From: Mycobacteriales bacterium
GTDB lineage: Bacteria; Actinomycetota; Actinomycetes; Mycobacteriales; Mycobacteriaceae
Assembly: GCA_012842085.1 (NCBI GenBank)
Contig: DUTM01000139.1
Location: 1 to 44,093, forward strand
Length of the DNA: 44,093 bases
Direction: 5' to 3'
Below the pieces are notes generated by a model, which ran no database searches, was not told the origin of the DNA, and saw only the letters and a program-made list of their open reading frames with translations. The position numbers were made by a program, and so were the translations under genes. This document shows positions 18,130-27,285 of the stretch, piece by piece. The first letter of the stretch is position 1; every line of letters starts with the position of its first letter.

Positions 18130-18861
18130 ATGCATCCTGTAGCATTTAGAATCGGTTCAATCAGTATTTATTGGTACGGAATTCTTATGGCTCTCACGTT
18201 TTTATCCGCATATCTTATTGCTCACCATTTTGGGAAATGGCATGGAATCAGCGCTGATGTTATGGACAGCTTGTTTTTCAGCAGTGCTGTTGCGGGCGTA
18301 GTAGGCGGTAGGTTAGGAGTCGTTGTAACCCAGCTTGATTATTACTTAGCCAATCCCATAGAAATATTCGCTCGTGGTGGGATGGCTTCCCATGGAGCCA
18401 TTGCAGCAATTATGTTAGTTGGAATTATTACAGTACGAAGGCATAATGTCAAATATTGGCGCATCGCGGATATTGCTGCCCCGATCCTGCCTGTAGGCCA
18501 TATTTTCATTCGATTGGGCAACTTTCTAAATGGAGAGCTTTACGGACCACCAACGAATGTACCATGGGCAGTCAAGTTCCCTCAAACTCCAGTTCCCGTA
18601 CATCCAACTCAACTATATGAAGTAGCTGCATCGCTGGTTATTTTGCCATTTGCAGTTAAGTGGACGCGCCACCCGCGCTATCCAGGATATGCATTTCTGA
18701 GAGTCCTTTTAGCTCATTCAATTGTCCGCTTCTTCTTAGATTTTATCCGTCAGCACAGCCCTTTGATTGGACCATTTGTTTTGACCCAGATCATTGCCCT
18801 TGCCATCTGTCTTATTACAATACCACTCATTATAGTCCTAGACCGGAGATACTCATCCTAA
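18130..18861 (+). CDS. lgt: Prolipoprotein diacylglyceryl transferase
   Basis: Transfers diacylglyceryl from phosphatidylglycerol to the lipobox cysteine of prolipoproteins. The 243-residue membrane protein has several transmembrane helices and the family motifs: GGRLGVV, GGMASHGA with the essential His, RLGNFLNGELYGPPT with the essential Arg, and HPTQLYE. It is slightly shorter than most Lgt proteins. I chose ATG 18130 (MHPVAFRIGSISIYWYG), with AGAGGTGG upstream. An in-frame 32-residue extension is unlike the family. Its stop overlaps the stop of the convergent LeuRS-like gene by four bases. Confidence 0.93.
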   Translation: MHPVAFRIGSISIYWYGILMALTFLSAYLIAHHFGKWHGISADVMDSLFFSSAVAGVVGGRLGVVVTQLDYYLANPIEIFARGGMASHGAIAAIMLVGIITVRRHNVKYWRIADIAAPILPVGHIFIRLGNFLNGELYGPPTNVPWAVKFPQTPVPVHPTQLYEVAASLVILPFAVKWTRHPRYPGYAFLRVLLAHSIVRFFLDFIRQHSPLIGPFVLTQIIALAICLITIPLIIVLDRRYSS

Positions 18862-19631
18862 ACATCCTGAAGTAAATCAAGGATCTCCGCTGACAGAAAT
18901 GGCGTGTAAGGCTCCATCAACCGGACTATTTCAATCAGAGCATCTCTCGGTAACAAGGGATGCTCTGACACAAACCCCATCAGTGCAGCTAGTGCTGTGT
19001 GGGGTTTGTTCGCGCCTATGCGAGAGTGAATGTCCCTACAGAGAACTTGAATATCTTGTTCAATACTCTGTAGACTCATTAGGGACAGACTAGGACTTTC
19101 TTCTACTATTCTAACAGCCATTCGCCACAAGCGCTGAATAAACCGGAAAGCACCACCTAAGGCCCATATATCGAGCTGATAGTCTCTTTGCGGAGGTCCT
19201 TGAAACAGAAAAAACAAGCGTAAAGCGTCAGCCCCATAGTCAGGCAAAAAGTCAGACACAGGAGCTTCTGTTAAAAACCGACCACAGGCTAATATTTTCC
19301 CTGTAGTCTGGATATCAACTAAGTGCAAGTAATCTCTGGGTACAACACACAAATCATAATCTGAAGCTGAATTGGTCTGTAAAAGAACACCTAGATCTAG
19401 AGCTTGTGGCGGTAATAATTCATTAGTGGATAAACAGTGCAAGCTAGGTATTTCCCTTTGATTTAGGCGCCGATAGAAATCAGCGTAAACGAGAAGACGA
19501 GCATTCTCCAAATTTAGATCATCACCAGCATTGGGAACAAGAACTGTCAAGTAGTGCCTATCTGTTTCTTCGGAATTAAACCACACCGATTTCCATTTAC
19601 GTTCTGCGATGCGGTGATTGTAACGAATCAT
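18858..19631 (-). CDS. Truncated leucyl-tRNA synthetase-like protein, probably non-catalytic
   Basis: A 257-residue protein that reads like a collapsed LeuRS. Residues 1-70 align by eye with the LeuRS N-terminus (YNHRIAERKWKSVW, as in YNHxxIExKWQxxW), but at the HIGH signature it has NLENAR. It then skips the CP1 editing domain, and no KMSKS is present. Residues about 130-175 match the segment after KMSKS (YGADALRLFFLFQGPPQRD, then GGAFRFIQRLWR). Residues 180-257 match the anticodon-binding helical domain (HTALAALMGFV, MEPYTPFLSAEIL). The frame is open with its own start and a GAGGG site, so it appears maintained and not a random remnant. It cannot activate leucine in the usual way. A regulatory or tRNA-binding role is inference. 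Confidence 0.72.
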   Translation of the reverse strand: MIRYNHRIAERKWKSVWFNSEETDRHYLTVLVPNAGDDLNLENARLLVYADFYRRLNQREIPSLHCLSTNELLPPQALDLGVLLQTNSASDYDLCVVPRDYLHLVDIQTTGKILACGRFLTEAPVSDFLPDYGADALRLFFLFQGPPQRDYQLDIWALGGAFRFIQRLWRMAVRIVEESPSLSLMSLQSIEQDIQVLCRDIHSRIGANKPHTALAALMGFVSEHPLLPRDALIEIVRLMEPYTPFLSAEILDLLQDV

Positions 19632-19649
19632 AAATTGCGGACCCTCACT

Positions 19650-20351
19650 TTAGTTAAGATTAAATTCGATACGCCCTGTACCAAGTTCTGTAGATCCTTC
19701 TTGTGGAGCAAAATACCACATAGGAACCTGCCCAATGAACACTTCTTCCACAATGGGTACCCTAGTTTGAACCACAATATCCTCTGACATTAGGGGTACA
19801 GCCACCCTCATAGTGACTTTGATGTCCAGCAGAATTCTATGCCATGTTTGATTTATACCAGCACTTTCAAAACTTCCCACAGGTGTGGTTGTTAAACCAC
19901 CTACTGGGATCATGCGCACTGGAATTCCAGGACCCCATGAAGCAAGGAAATCCAGTCCTATCAGCTGACCTAAGGGAATGGGAAATATTTCCTCCCCCAT
20001 GTTGTTCAAGGTCTGGAGAATCTTATGTGTAGCTTGGCTAGAGATGCGGTTTATCTCCCCCATATCGTACTGAATACCCTGCAGATTACCATCGTTATCC
20101 CGCAGTAAATAGGCCATATTCGTTGTACTTAAGGTCACTACCATCATTTCTTCTACTGCAACATTGATTGCTCTCGTAGCAATGCTGATGGCTCGAGTGT
20201 TAGCCCAAGTATGCAGAACCGGGCTCAGCCTTCGTTCGAAAATCATTAAGGTCAAAGCTGAAAACAAAATCAGGAAAAAAACGATCATTCCAGCATACGT
20301 CATCCACGAAGGGCGACTAGAGGTGTTTCTTCTCCAACGCAAGTGTACCAT
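19650..20351 (-). CDS. yunB: Sporulation protein YunB
   Basis: A 233-residue protein with one N-terminal membrane anchor (residues about 18-38, YAGMIVFFLILFSALTLMIF) and an extracytoplasmic domain. It matches YunB, a sigma-E-controlled sporulation protein of Bacillus, through RAINVAVEEMM, GEINRISSQAT, IPLGQLIGLDFLASWGP and VTMRVAVPLMSEDI. Its exact biochemical role is not known. The start has GGGGAGG upstream. It lies divergent from the penicillin-binding protein and 18 bp before the LeuRS-like gene, so those two may be co-transcribed. Confidence 0.87.
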   Translation of the reverse strand: MVHLRWRRNTSSRPSWMTYAGMIVFFLILFSALTLMIFERRLSPVLHTWANTRAISIATRAINVAVEEMMVVTLSTTNMAYLLRDNDGNLQGIQYDMGEINRISSQATHKILQTLNNMGEEIFPIPLGQLIGLDFLASWGPGIPVRMIPVGGLTTTPVGSFESAGINQTWHRILLDIKVTMRVAVPLMSEDIVVQTRVPIVEEVFIGQVPMWYFAPQEGSTELGTGRIEFNLN

Positions 20352-20400
20352 ATTTCAATACCTCCCCTCAAGAACATCCTATGTTAGAGAACGACCTTAT

Positions 20401-20436
20401 TTGACTGAAGCTATGGAGCGAATTATATGGTATAAT
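20401..20436 (+). promoter_or_regulatory. Promoter of the class A penicillin-binding protein gene
   Basis: An extended -10 (TGGTATAAT, hexamer 20431-20436) lies 33 bp before the GTG start. TTGACT at 20401-20406 is too far for this -10 (24 bp) but would fit TATATG at 20424-20429 with 17 bp. The two overlapping options cannot be separated by eye. Confidence 0.55.
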
Positions 20437-20468
20437 GAATAAGGAATTGTTCCCTCGGGGGTGTCATT

Positions 20469-22496
20469 GTGGCAAAATCAAAAAATAGACGCACTTATAT
20501 TTATGTTCTAGTTATTGTGGGCTCAATCTTACTAGGGAGCTCCTTTGGTTTTTTAACAGCCTATCTCAAGAGTGCTCCAACCCTGGACCAGGTTAACATC
20601 CGCCAGGACTTTACTACGTACATTTATGATATTAATGGTAGACTGATTACTGATTTGTATCGGGAGAATAGAGTTCCTGTAGATATTACAGAACTCCCTG
20701 ATCATGTTATTAATGCAGTGGTTGCTATTGAAGATGATCAGTTCTACAATCATCACGGCATTAATTTTATCGCCTTTGGACGAGCCATCTTAGTTAATCT
20801 AAGAGATTGGAGCTTCAGCCAAGGTGGTGGAACAATTACAATGCAGCTTGCCCGTAACGTTTTTCTTACTCAGAAGAAGACTATTATGCGCAAATTAGAA
20901 GAGTTTCTATGGGCTGTCCAAATTGAACGAAAGTACTCGAAAGATGAGATCCTTGAAGCTTATCTGAACGAGTTTTACCTAAACCATGGAGCCTATGGGA
21001 TCGAAGCAGGTGCTCAGACATTTTTTGGGAAAGCAGCTAAGGATCTTACTTTAAGCGAAGCCGCGCTGATTGCTGGTGTAATACGATGGCCTGCCCGTTA
21101 TTCACCTTTTGTCAATCCGGATATCGCAATCGACAGGCGCAATTTTGTGTTATCTAGAATGGCGGAAGTGGGTTTTCTCACTCCTGAAGAAGCTGAACAG
21201 GCAAAAGCCGAACCTCTCGTCCTTGCAGAACGGAAGGAACGAGTGGTACAGGCACGGTATTTCGTCGATTATGTGACTCAGTATTTAATCGACCGTTATG
21301 GAGAAGCTGCGGTGTTTGGTGGAGGTCTTAGGGTTTATACTACCCTAGACTTAAATATGCAGAAGGTCGCGGAAGAAGCCCTTCTAGCTGGATTACCAGT
21401 GAGCAGTCAAAGTTCCGATGGGATTACTCAACCACAGGGAGCCATCATTGCCTTAGTTCCTCAAACAGGTGAAATCCGAGTCATGGTTGGAGGACGTGGA
21501 GAAGATCGCTTTAACCGCAGTGTGCAAGCACTTCGCTCACCTGGTTCGGCCATCAAAATCTTTCCTTATACAGCGGCCATTGACAAGGGGATTACGCCTG
21601 CCCATATTTATGTTGATGAACCAACAGAGTTTGTAATGGCTAATGGAGATGTTTGGTCACCTCAGAATTACTATGGAGACTTTAGCGGTGAAGTAACTGT
21701 TCGGGAAGCTGTGGAGATGTCCCTGAATGTTATTGCAGCTAAGGTAGTAGACGAGATTGGTCCTCAAACCGTAATTGACTACGGTAAGAAAATGGGGATT
21801 ACTACATTTGTCGAACAAGGACGAGCTAATGACTTAGGTCTTGCACCTTTAGCTTTGGGAGGAATGACCTTAGGAGTCTCTCCTTTAGAGCTTGCTAGTG
21901 CCTATGGAGTGTTAGCCAATCAAGGGATTCGAGCGGAACCATTTGCCATTCTAAGAGTGACCGATTCTTATGGAAACATTCTAGAAGAGAACCAACCAAA
22001 GAGAGAAGTTGTTCTCAGTGAACAGACATGCTATATTATGACAGATATGCTGAGAGGCGTTATAGAACGTGGTACTGGTAAAAACGCCAACATTGGAAGA
22101 CCAGCAGCAGGCAAAACTGGAACACATCAGGACTATCGTGACGCTTGGTTTGTAGGATATACGCCCGATCTTGTTTCTGCAGTTTGGTTTGGAGAAGATT
22201 CACCGAAACGCATGGTATATCAAGGAGCACGCTATGGTTCCTGGAATGCAGCGACCATTTGGAAGACGTTCATGAAAGAAGCCTTAAGAAACACACCTAT
22301 CTCAGACTTCCCTAAGCCAAGTGGTCTTGTAGAAGGAATCCTCATTGATACGAAAACAGGACTATTGGTTCCAGATGACTGCACCTTGCCCCAAGACGAA
22401 GTTCGTTCAGAAATCTTTATTAAGGGAACTGAGCCCACTGAATATTCGCCACGCTGTACAAAACCTTGGTGGCAGTCACTACCATTTATGCGCTAG
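20469..22496 (+). CDS. Class A penicillin-binding protein (PBP1A type)
   Basis: Bifunctional peptidoglycan synthase, 675 residues. An N-terminal membrane anchor spans residues about 10-32. The GT51 glycosyltransferase follows, with EDDQFYNHHGIN and the catalytic Glu, then GGGTITMQLARN and RKLEEFLWAVQIERKYSKDEILEAYLN. The transpeptidase domain has the active-site serine near residue 360 in PGSAIK, SLN as the SxN motif, and KTGT. The C-terminus is short, with a Cys pair after the transpeptidase fold. The start is GTG at 20469 with GGGGGTGT upstream. It is a single-gene unit ending at a terminator. Confidence 0.93.
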   Translation: MAKSKNRRTYIYVLVIVGSILLGSSFGFLTAYLKSAPTLDQVNIRQDFTTYIYDINGRLITDLYRENRVPVDITELPDHVINAVVAIEDDQFYNHHGINFIAFGRAILVNLRDWSFSQGGGTITMQLARNVFLTQKKTIMRKLEEFLWAVQIERKYSKDEILEAYLNEFYLNHGAYGIEAGAQTFFGKAAKDLTLSEAALIAGVIRWPARYSPFVNPDIAIDRRNFVLSRMAEVGFLTPEEAEQAKAEPLVLAERKERVVQARYFVDYVTQYLIDRYGEAAVFGGGLRVYTTLDLNMQKVAEEALLAGLPVSSQSSDGITQPQGAIIALVPQTGEIRVMVGGRGEDRFNRSVQALRSPGSAIKIFPYTAAIDKGITPAHIYVDEPTEFVMANGDVWSPQNYYGDFSGEVTVREAVEMSLNVIAAKVVDEIGPQTVIDYGKKMGITTFVEQGRANDLGLAPLALGGMTLGVSPLELASAYGVLANQGIRAEPFAILRVTDSYGNILEENQPKREVVLSEQTCYIMTDMLRGVIERGTGKNANIGRPAAGKTGTHQDYRDAWFVGYTPDLVSAVWFGEDSPKRMVYQGARYGSWNAATIWKTFMKEALRNTPISDFPKPSGLVEGILIDTKTGLLVPDDCTLPQDEVRSEIFIKGTEPTEYSPRCTKPWWQSLPFMR

Positions 22497-22500
22497 AATG

Positions 22501-22530
22501 AAAAAAGCCGGGATGATTCCCGGCTTTCTG
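22501..22530. terminator. Bidirectional terminator between the PBP gene and mutS2
   Basis: Stem AAAGCCGGGA/TCCCGGCTTT (10 bp, loop TGAT) is preceded by AAA on the left, which gives a U-run for the minus-strand mutS2 transcript. On the plus side CTGCTTTTATT follows. Confidence 0.88.
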
Positions 22531-22544
22531 CTTTTATTGTGTTT

Positions 22545-24893
22545 CTAGTTAGGCAGGTGAATATCAACCACACTCACCCCTGTACCCCCTTCATTCGGTT
22601 CTCCATCACGATACGATTTAACATGTGGATGGGTTGAAAGATAATCCTGCACTGCACTCCGGAGCGCACCTGTTCCTTTTCCATGAATAATGCGCACTCG
22701 AGCTAGTGACGATAGAAACGCATCATCTAAATATTTGTCAATAATGCCGATTCCTTCTTCTACAGTCTTTCCTCGAATATCTATTTCACTGCGAATACTT
22801 GCGCTTTTAGAAAGAACAGCCCGTCCCATAATTCTTGGAGTATGGACAGTTGGGGTAGTATCATCTGCTATACGTTCTAGATCTTCCACCTTCACTGTTA
22901 CTTTTATAATGCCTGCCTGAACTATTACCTCTCCATTCGAACTAGGTGGTTCTAGAACATAACCTGTCTGCCGCAAAGTCTTGATACGAACTTTTTCGCC
23001 TGCCTTAAGATTCACAGGTCCTCTGCTTTGAGAAACCTTCTTCCGTTCTCCCTTCAGTTTGTCCTGACGCTCCTCGAGGTCATCACGGTAAGTCTTCACC
23101 GTTTTTTCCAGCTCATCACGGTGAAGACGCCGTACTTCGCCTAGAATTTGATCCATCTCAAACCGTGTTTCACTAATTATCCGTTCCGACTCCTGACGAG
23201 CTTCTTCCAGAATTTCCGCTTTTCGCTCTTCCAGTTCCTCTACTAAGGCACCGTATTTGTCTCGCAGTGATTCATAATCTTGGCGCAGACGCTCTGCCTC
23301 TTTGCGAGCCTGGTCCGCTCGGCGGCGGTTCTGTTCCATTTCGCCAATGAGATCTTCCACATGAATATGATCTGGAGCCAAAAGGGATTGAGCGGCCTCA
23401 ACTAGTTCCTCTGGTAATCCCAGACGTCGAGATATAGCAAAGGCATTACTCCTACCAGGAATTCCAATAGATAAATGAAAGGTTGGCCGCAGTGTCTTTA
23501 CATCAAATTCTACGCTCGCATTTTCTACATCAGAATGGGTGTACGCATAACTCTTCAAATCGGAATAGTGAGTAGTAGCAATCGTATTAACCTTTTTGAC
23601 CCGCAGATGCTCTAAGATGACTGTGGCTAGAGCTGCCCCTTCTGTAGGGTCTGTTCCTGCACCCAACTCATCAAGAAGGACTAAAGAATTAGGACCAACG
23701 TCTTCCAAAATACTGACGATATTTGTCATATGAGAAGAGAATGTGCTGAGACTCTGCTCTATACTCTGCTCATCACCAATGTCCGCGTAGATCCCTTCAA
23801 AAACCGCTATTTTTGACCCTGGCAGAGCTGGGATATGTAGGCCTGCTTGTGCCATCAAACAGAACAAGCCAACTGTCTTCAGAGTAACTGTCTTTCCACC
23901 TGTATTAGGCCCTGTTATGACTAAAATGTGAAAGTCTTCTCCTAACCATACATCAATGGGCACAACATGACCTGTCAAAAGGGGATGGCGTCCCTGTTTA
24001 ATATGGATCTGACCTTCTGAATTAACATGAGGTTCTACACCGTTAATCTCTTTGCTGTACTTCGCTCGAGCAAAAATACTGTCCATTTGTGCAATAATCT
24101 CTAGATTTTTTAGAATCTGACTGGACTGATCAGCTACCTGCGAGCTTAGTCCCTTCAAAATCCGCTGAATCTCTTCAAATTCAGCTTGTTCTGCTATCCG
24201 CAGTTCATTATTAAGTTCAACTGCAAATGCAGGTTCCATAAACAAGGTCGCACCGCTCCCAGACTGGTCGTGGACTATCCCCTGAAACTTACCGCGATAC
24301 TCACTTCGAACAGGTACAACATATCTGCCGTTTCGAATGGTAACGATAGGTTCTTGTAATATCTTCTGGGTCGATGGAGAATGAATCAACGATTCAAGAC
24401 GATCTCGAATTCGATTCGCCACTGTACGAATCTTCTGGCGAATTCTGCTGAGTTCTGCTGAAGCAGAATCTTTCACATTCCCTTCGTCATCGATACACTG
24501 GGCAATTGCCCGTGCTAGAGAAGGAAGGGGATCAAGCCCTGTGCTGATCTCCTTGAGCAGACCCTCCCCAGAAGACATGTACTTTATTAATCGTGATGTA
24601 CAATACAAAAGATCCTGAATAGATTGGAGCTGTTCCGGATCAAGTACCCCTCCAATCGCGGCCCGCTGTACAACAGACCGAACATCACTGGCACCACCAA
24701 ACGGCGGTTCTCCGCTCTTCCAGAGCATACTATGTGCTTCACTTGTAAGTTTTAAACGCTCCCTAACTTCTTCCATGTCTGTGCTGGGAGAAAGTGTCTC
24801 CACCATTTCCCTACTTAAGGAAAAACTTGTTTTATCGGCCACAATTGCCCGTACCTTGGGCCACTCCAATACCCGTAACGTTCTTTCGTTCAT
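22545..24893 (-). CDS. mutS2: Endonuclease MutS2
   Basis: MutS homologue without the mismatch-recognition domain, reported as an anti-recombination factor and in Bacillus as a collided-ribosome rescue factor. The 782-residue protein has N-terminal core helices and the ATPase domain with Walker A GPNTGGKTVTLKTVG, followed by the Walker B region VLLDELGAGTDPTEG. A long charged coiled coil follows (residues about 520-620, rich in Glu/Arg), then a KOW-like segment. The C-terminal Smr nuclease domain has DIRGKTVEEG and IIHGKGTGALR. It lies 16 bp after the U32 gene. Confidence 0.95.
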   Translation of the reverse strand: MNERTLRVLEWPKVRAIVADKTSFSLSREMVETLSPSTDMEEVRERLKLTSEAHSMLWKSGEPPFGGASDVRSVVQRAAIGGVLDPEQLQSIQDLLYCTSRLIKYMSSGEGLLKEISTGLDPLPSLARAIAQCIDDEGNVKDSASAELSRIRQKIRTVANRIRDRLESLIHSPSTQKILQEPIVTIRNGRYVVPVRSEYRGKFQGIVHDQSGSGATLFMEPAFAVELNNELRIAEQAEFEEIQRILKGLSSQVADQSSQILKNLEIIAQMDSIFARAKYSKEINGVEPHVNSEGQIHIKQGRHPLLTGHVVPIDVWLGEDFHILVITGPNTGGKTVTLKTVGLFCLMAQAGLHIPALPGSKIAVFEGIYADIGDEQSIEQSLSTFSSHMTNIVSILEDVGPNSLVLLDELGAGTDPTEGAALATVILEHLRVKKVNTIATTHYSDLKSYAYTHSDVENASVEFDVKTLRPTFHLSIGIPGRSNAFAISRRLGLPEELVEAAQSLLAPDHIHVEDLIGEMEQNRRRADQARKEAERLRQDYESLRDKYGALVEELEERKAEILEEARQESERIISETRFEMDQILGEVRRLHRDELEKTVKTYRDDLEERQDKLKGERKKVSQSRGPVNLKAGEKVRIKTLRQTGYVLEPPSSNGEVIVQAGIIKVTVKVEDLERIADDTTPTVHTPRIMGRAVLSKSASIRSEIDIRGKTVEEGIGIIDKYLDDAFLSSLARVRIIHGKGTGALRSAVQDYLSTHPHVKSYRDGEPNEGGTGVSVVDIHLPN

Positions 24894-24909
24894 TTCCTAC
24901 TGCACCTCG

Positions 24910-27273
24910 CTACTGAACACCTCGAAAGTAGTGCCCTTTCGTAAACTCATCGCCATCAGTCTCAAATGACACTGGTTTTCCCTCCAGAGCCATCCTGTAC
25001 GCACGCACTACGCTCCCAATCCATTCCGCTTTCTTGGTTCGTCCTTCAATACGGATCCAACGAACACCACATTTCTGCATTTCGTCTCCATGCTCAAGGA
25101 GAGATAGTTCACGAGAATTGTAAATATGCATTTGGCAGAAACGATCAAATAGTGCTGGAAACACAAAACCCTTTTTATCTTCTAGTTCGATTGGGGCCAA
25201 ACGCTGGCACTGCTGACTGCATCCCTGTTCTCGCAGAATACAGTGTTTAGAAATCATGGACTCTACTGGGCCATGAACAACCATTGCTAAATCATAAGGA
25301 ATACTATGAGCTAACTGGGTAATCTGATCCAATCGCAGTTCTAAGGATACAGTAATCCCACTAACACCTCGTTCTGCCAAGAACTGAATGGCAGACGGAT
25401 TAAAGACATTAAATGATGTGTCAGTGTGAACGGGCCGCTGTCCAATAATATCCACTAAATAGTTCCATGTGCCGAAATTACCCAACAAAATCCCGTCAAA
25501 ATTATGTTTTGTAAGACTACCACGCAGATCCATTAGGGTCGATGCAGTCGTAATTCGATCAATATGAACAAAAACGGGAACCTGCTTCTGCTGCCCTAAC
25601 TCCCATGTCTTTGATAATTGATACAACCAATCTTGTGGCTGGCGGTGAAAGACAGCTCCTGAGAAATAAAGGAGGTCTGCCCCAGCTTCAAGTGCCGCTT
25701 CAGCAGCCTCAAAATCTGAGACAGTCACTGCTAATTCTACTGGTCTGCTCAGTCTCCCAGTCTCTGTAGTAGATACGGCAGGAGACTTTTGACGCGCGAT
25801 TGAACGAACTCGGTATGGTTCTAACCGCGCTCCACTCCATTTTTCAACAAGTGTACGGCGGGCTCCATTCACTTCACTTATAGGTATATGCAGTCCTGGT
25901 TCTAAATCAATCCTTATCTTCTTCACATGAATAGGATCATTGCCTAAACGCATCAGTTTTTCCCTAATTAGGTCCTCTGTCATACCTTTTTTCAAAGCAG
26001 GAACTGCCTTCGTCATACCCTGCACACTTACTGACACTCCGTCTTCATCAATCAGCCTTAGCTGCAGGGGCTGGGACGCTTTTAACACCACAAACAGCTC
26101 TGCCTCAACTTTACGAAAGGCCCTAGGAGAATTGTATGTTTCTTGGATTTCTGCAGTCAACTTAGCATCGGAAGTTTTGTAAACTGAAGCTTGAGTTTGA
26201 ATTCGACGCCCTCTAACGGAAACGAAGAGCCCCTGCCGTGTGAACATTTCATCTGCTGCCACAAACCCAAATGGTTTTCCGTCGTCCGTTTCAATTTCTA
26301 AGCCATCTCCTACCAAGACAGGCTCAGTTAATTTGATCCAAGCTATTTCCCCTTGAACCGACTCAACCTTTCCAACAAGCATACCATGATGACGTGGAGA
26401 AGAATAGGTAATAAAGTCTTTATGGGGACGACCTAGAGTATACGCTGTAGTAAATCCCCGGTTAAAGACCGCCTCCAAATCTGATTCATTATAGGGCTTA
26501 CCATTAAGAGCGGCCCGGTACGTTCGCACAACAACACCTACGTACTCAGGACGCTTCATGCGTCCTTCGATTTTGAGGGAATCTACACCAGCTTGCTCTA
26601 ATTCAGGCAAGTACTGAATGAGGGACAGATCTCGAGGAGACAGAATGTATTCCCCTCCAGAAAACGACAATCCTGCAGCACTATATGGCTGCCGACATGG
26701 TTGAGCGCATAAACCACGATTTCCACTCCGACCCCCTATCAGACTGCTCATAAGACACTGCCCTGAGTAGGAAATGCACAAGGCGCCATGAACAAACACT
26801 TCGATTTCTAACGGCGTCTGCTTCTCAATTTCAGCAACCTGCTCGAAACTTAACTCTCGTGCTAAGACTACTCGTTTCATTCCCAACTGTTCGAGTGTCT
26901 CTAGATCCCATGGATTGTGTGCGGTCATTTGGGTGCTGGCATGCAGTTCCAAATGGGGAATCTGCCTGTGTGCTTCACGAGCTAAACCTAAGTCCTGCAC
27001 GATTACGGCATCTGCACCCCAGTTGTACAAATCTACTAAATAATCCAAGGCCCGTTCTAATTCATCCTGTCTCAACAGCGTGTTGACAGTAACATACACC
27101 TTGACTCCTCGAATGTGACAGTAATCTAGAGCAGATTGGATTTCTTTATCATCAAAATTGGCAGCAGACGCACGAGCACTAAACCGTGTTCCCCCTAAGT
27201 ACACAGCATCGGCTCCATTTTCCACCGCTGCTCGAAGTGCGTCAAACGAACCTGCTGGTGCCAATAACTCCAC
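24910..27273 (-). CDS. U32-family peptidase-like protein, long double-barrel form (RlhA/TrhP-like)
   Basis: A 787-residue protein of the U32 family. Characterised members take part in prephenate-dependent hydroxylation of RNA (RlhA on 23S rRNA, TrhP on tRNA), and some are linked to collagenase activity. The first half is a TIM barrel starting ELLAPAGSFDALRAAVENGADAVY. It carries the family signature EVFVHGALCISYSGQC and a Cys cluster (CLMSS, RGLCAQPCRQPY) likely to hold an iron-sulfur cluster. A middle DUF3656-like region follows. A second barrel (VELAVTVSDFEAAEAALEAGADLLYFSG) has its own Cys set (KHCILREQGCSQQC). The start is GTG with AAGGGGG upstream. The exact RNA substrate cannot be told from sequence. 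Confidence 0.88.
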   Translation of the reverse strand: MELLAPAGSFDALRAAVENGADAVYLGGTRFSARASAANFDDKEIQSALDYCHIRGVKVYVTVNTLLRQDELERALDYLVDLYNWGADAVIVQDLGLAREAHRQIPHLELHASTQMTAHNPWDLETLEQLGMKRVVLARELSFEQVAEIEKQTPLEIEVFVHGALCISYSGQCLMSSLIGGRSGNRGLCAQPCRQPYSAAGLSFSGGEYILSPRDLSLIQYLPELEQAGVDSLKIEGRMKRPEYVGVVVRTYRAALNGKPYNESDLEAVFNRGFTTAYTLGRPHKDFITYSSPRHHGMLVGKVESVQGEIAWIKLTEPVLVGDGLEIETDDGKPFGFVAADEMFTRQGLFVSVRGRRIQTQASVYKTSDAKLTAEIQETYNSPRAFRKVEAELFVVLKASQPLQLRLIDEDGVSVSVQGMTKAVPALKKGMTEDLIREKLMRLGNDPIHVKKIRIDLEPGLHIPISEVNGARRTLVEKWSGARLEPYRVRSIARQKSPAVSTTETGRLSRPVELAVTVSDFEAAEAALEAGADLLYFSGAVFHRQPQDWLYQLSKTWELGQQKQVPVFVHIDRITTASTLMDLRGSLTKHNFDGILLGNFGTWNYLVDIIGQRPVHTDTSFNVFNPSAIQFLAERGVSGITVSLELRLDQITQLAHSIPYDLAMVVHGPVESMISKHCILREQGCSQQCQRLAPIELEDKKGFVFPALFDRFCQMHIYNSRELSLLEHGDEMQKCGVRWIRIEGRTKKAEWIGSVVRAYRMALEGKPVSFETDGDEFTKGHYFRGVQ

Positions 27274-27285
27274 TAGTGTTCCCCC

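Noticed and set aside
16945-18135. 396-residue version of MurG
   Set aside because: The added N-terminus overlaps the lgt start region and the murG promoter. The family start is MKKIVLTGGGSAGH.
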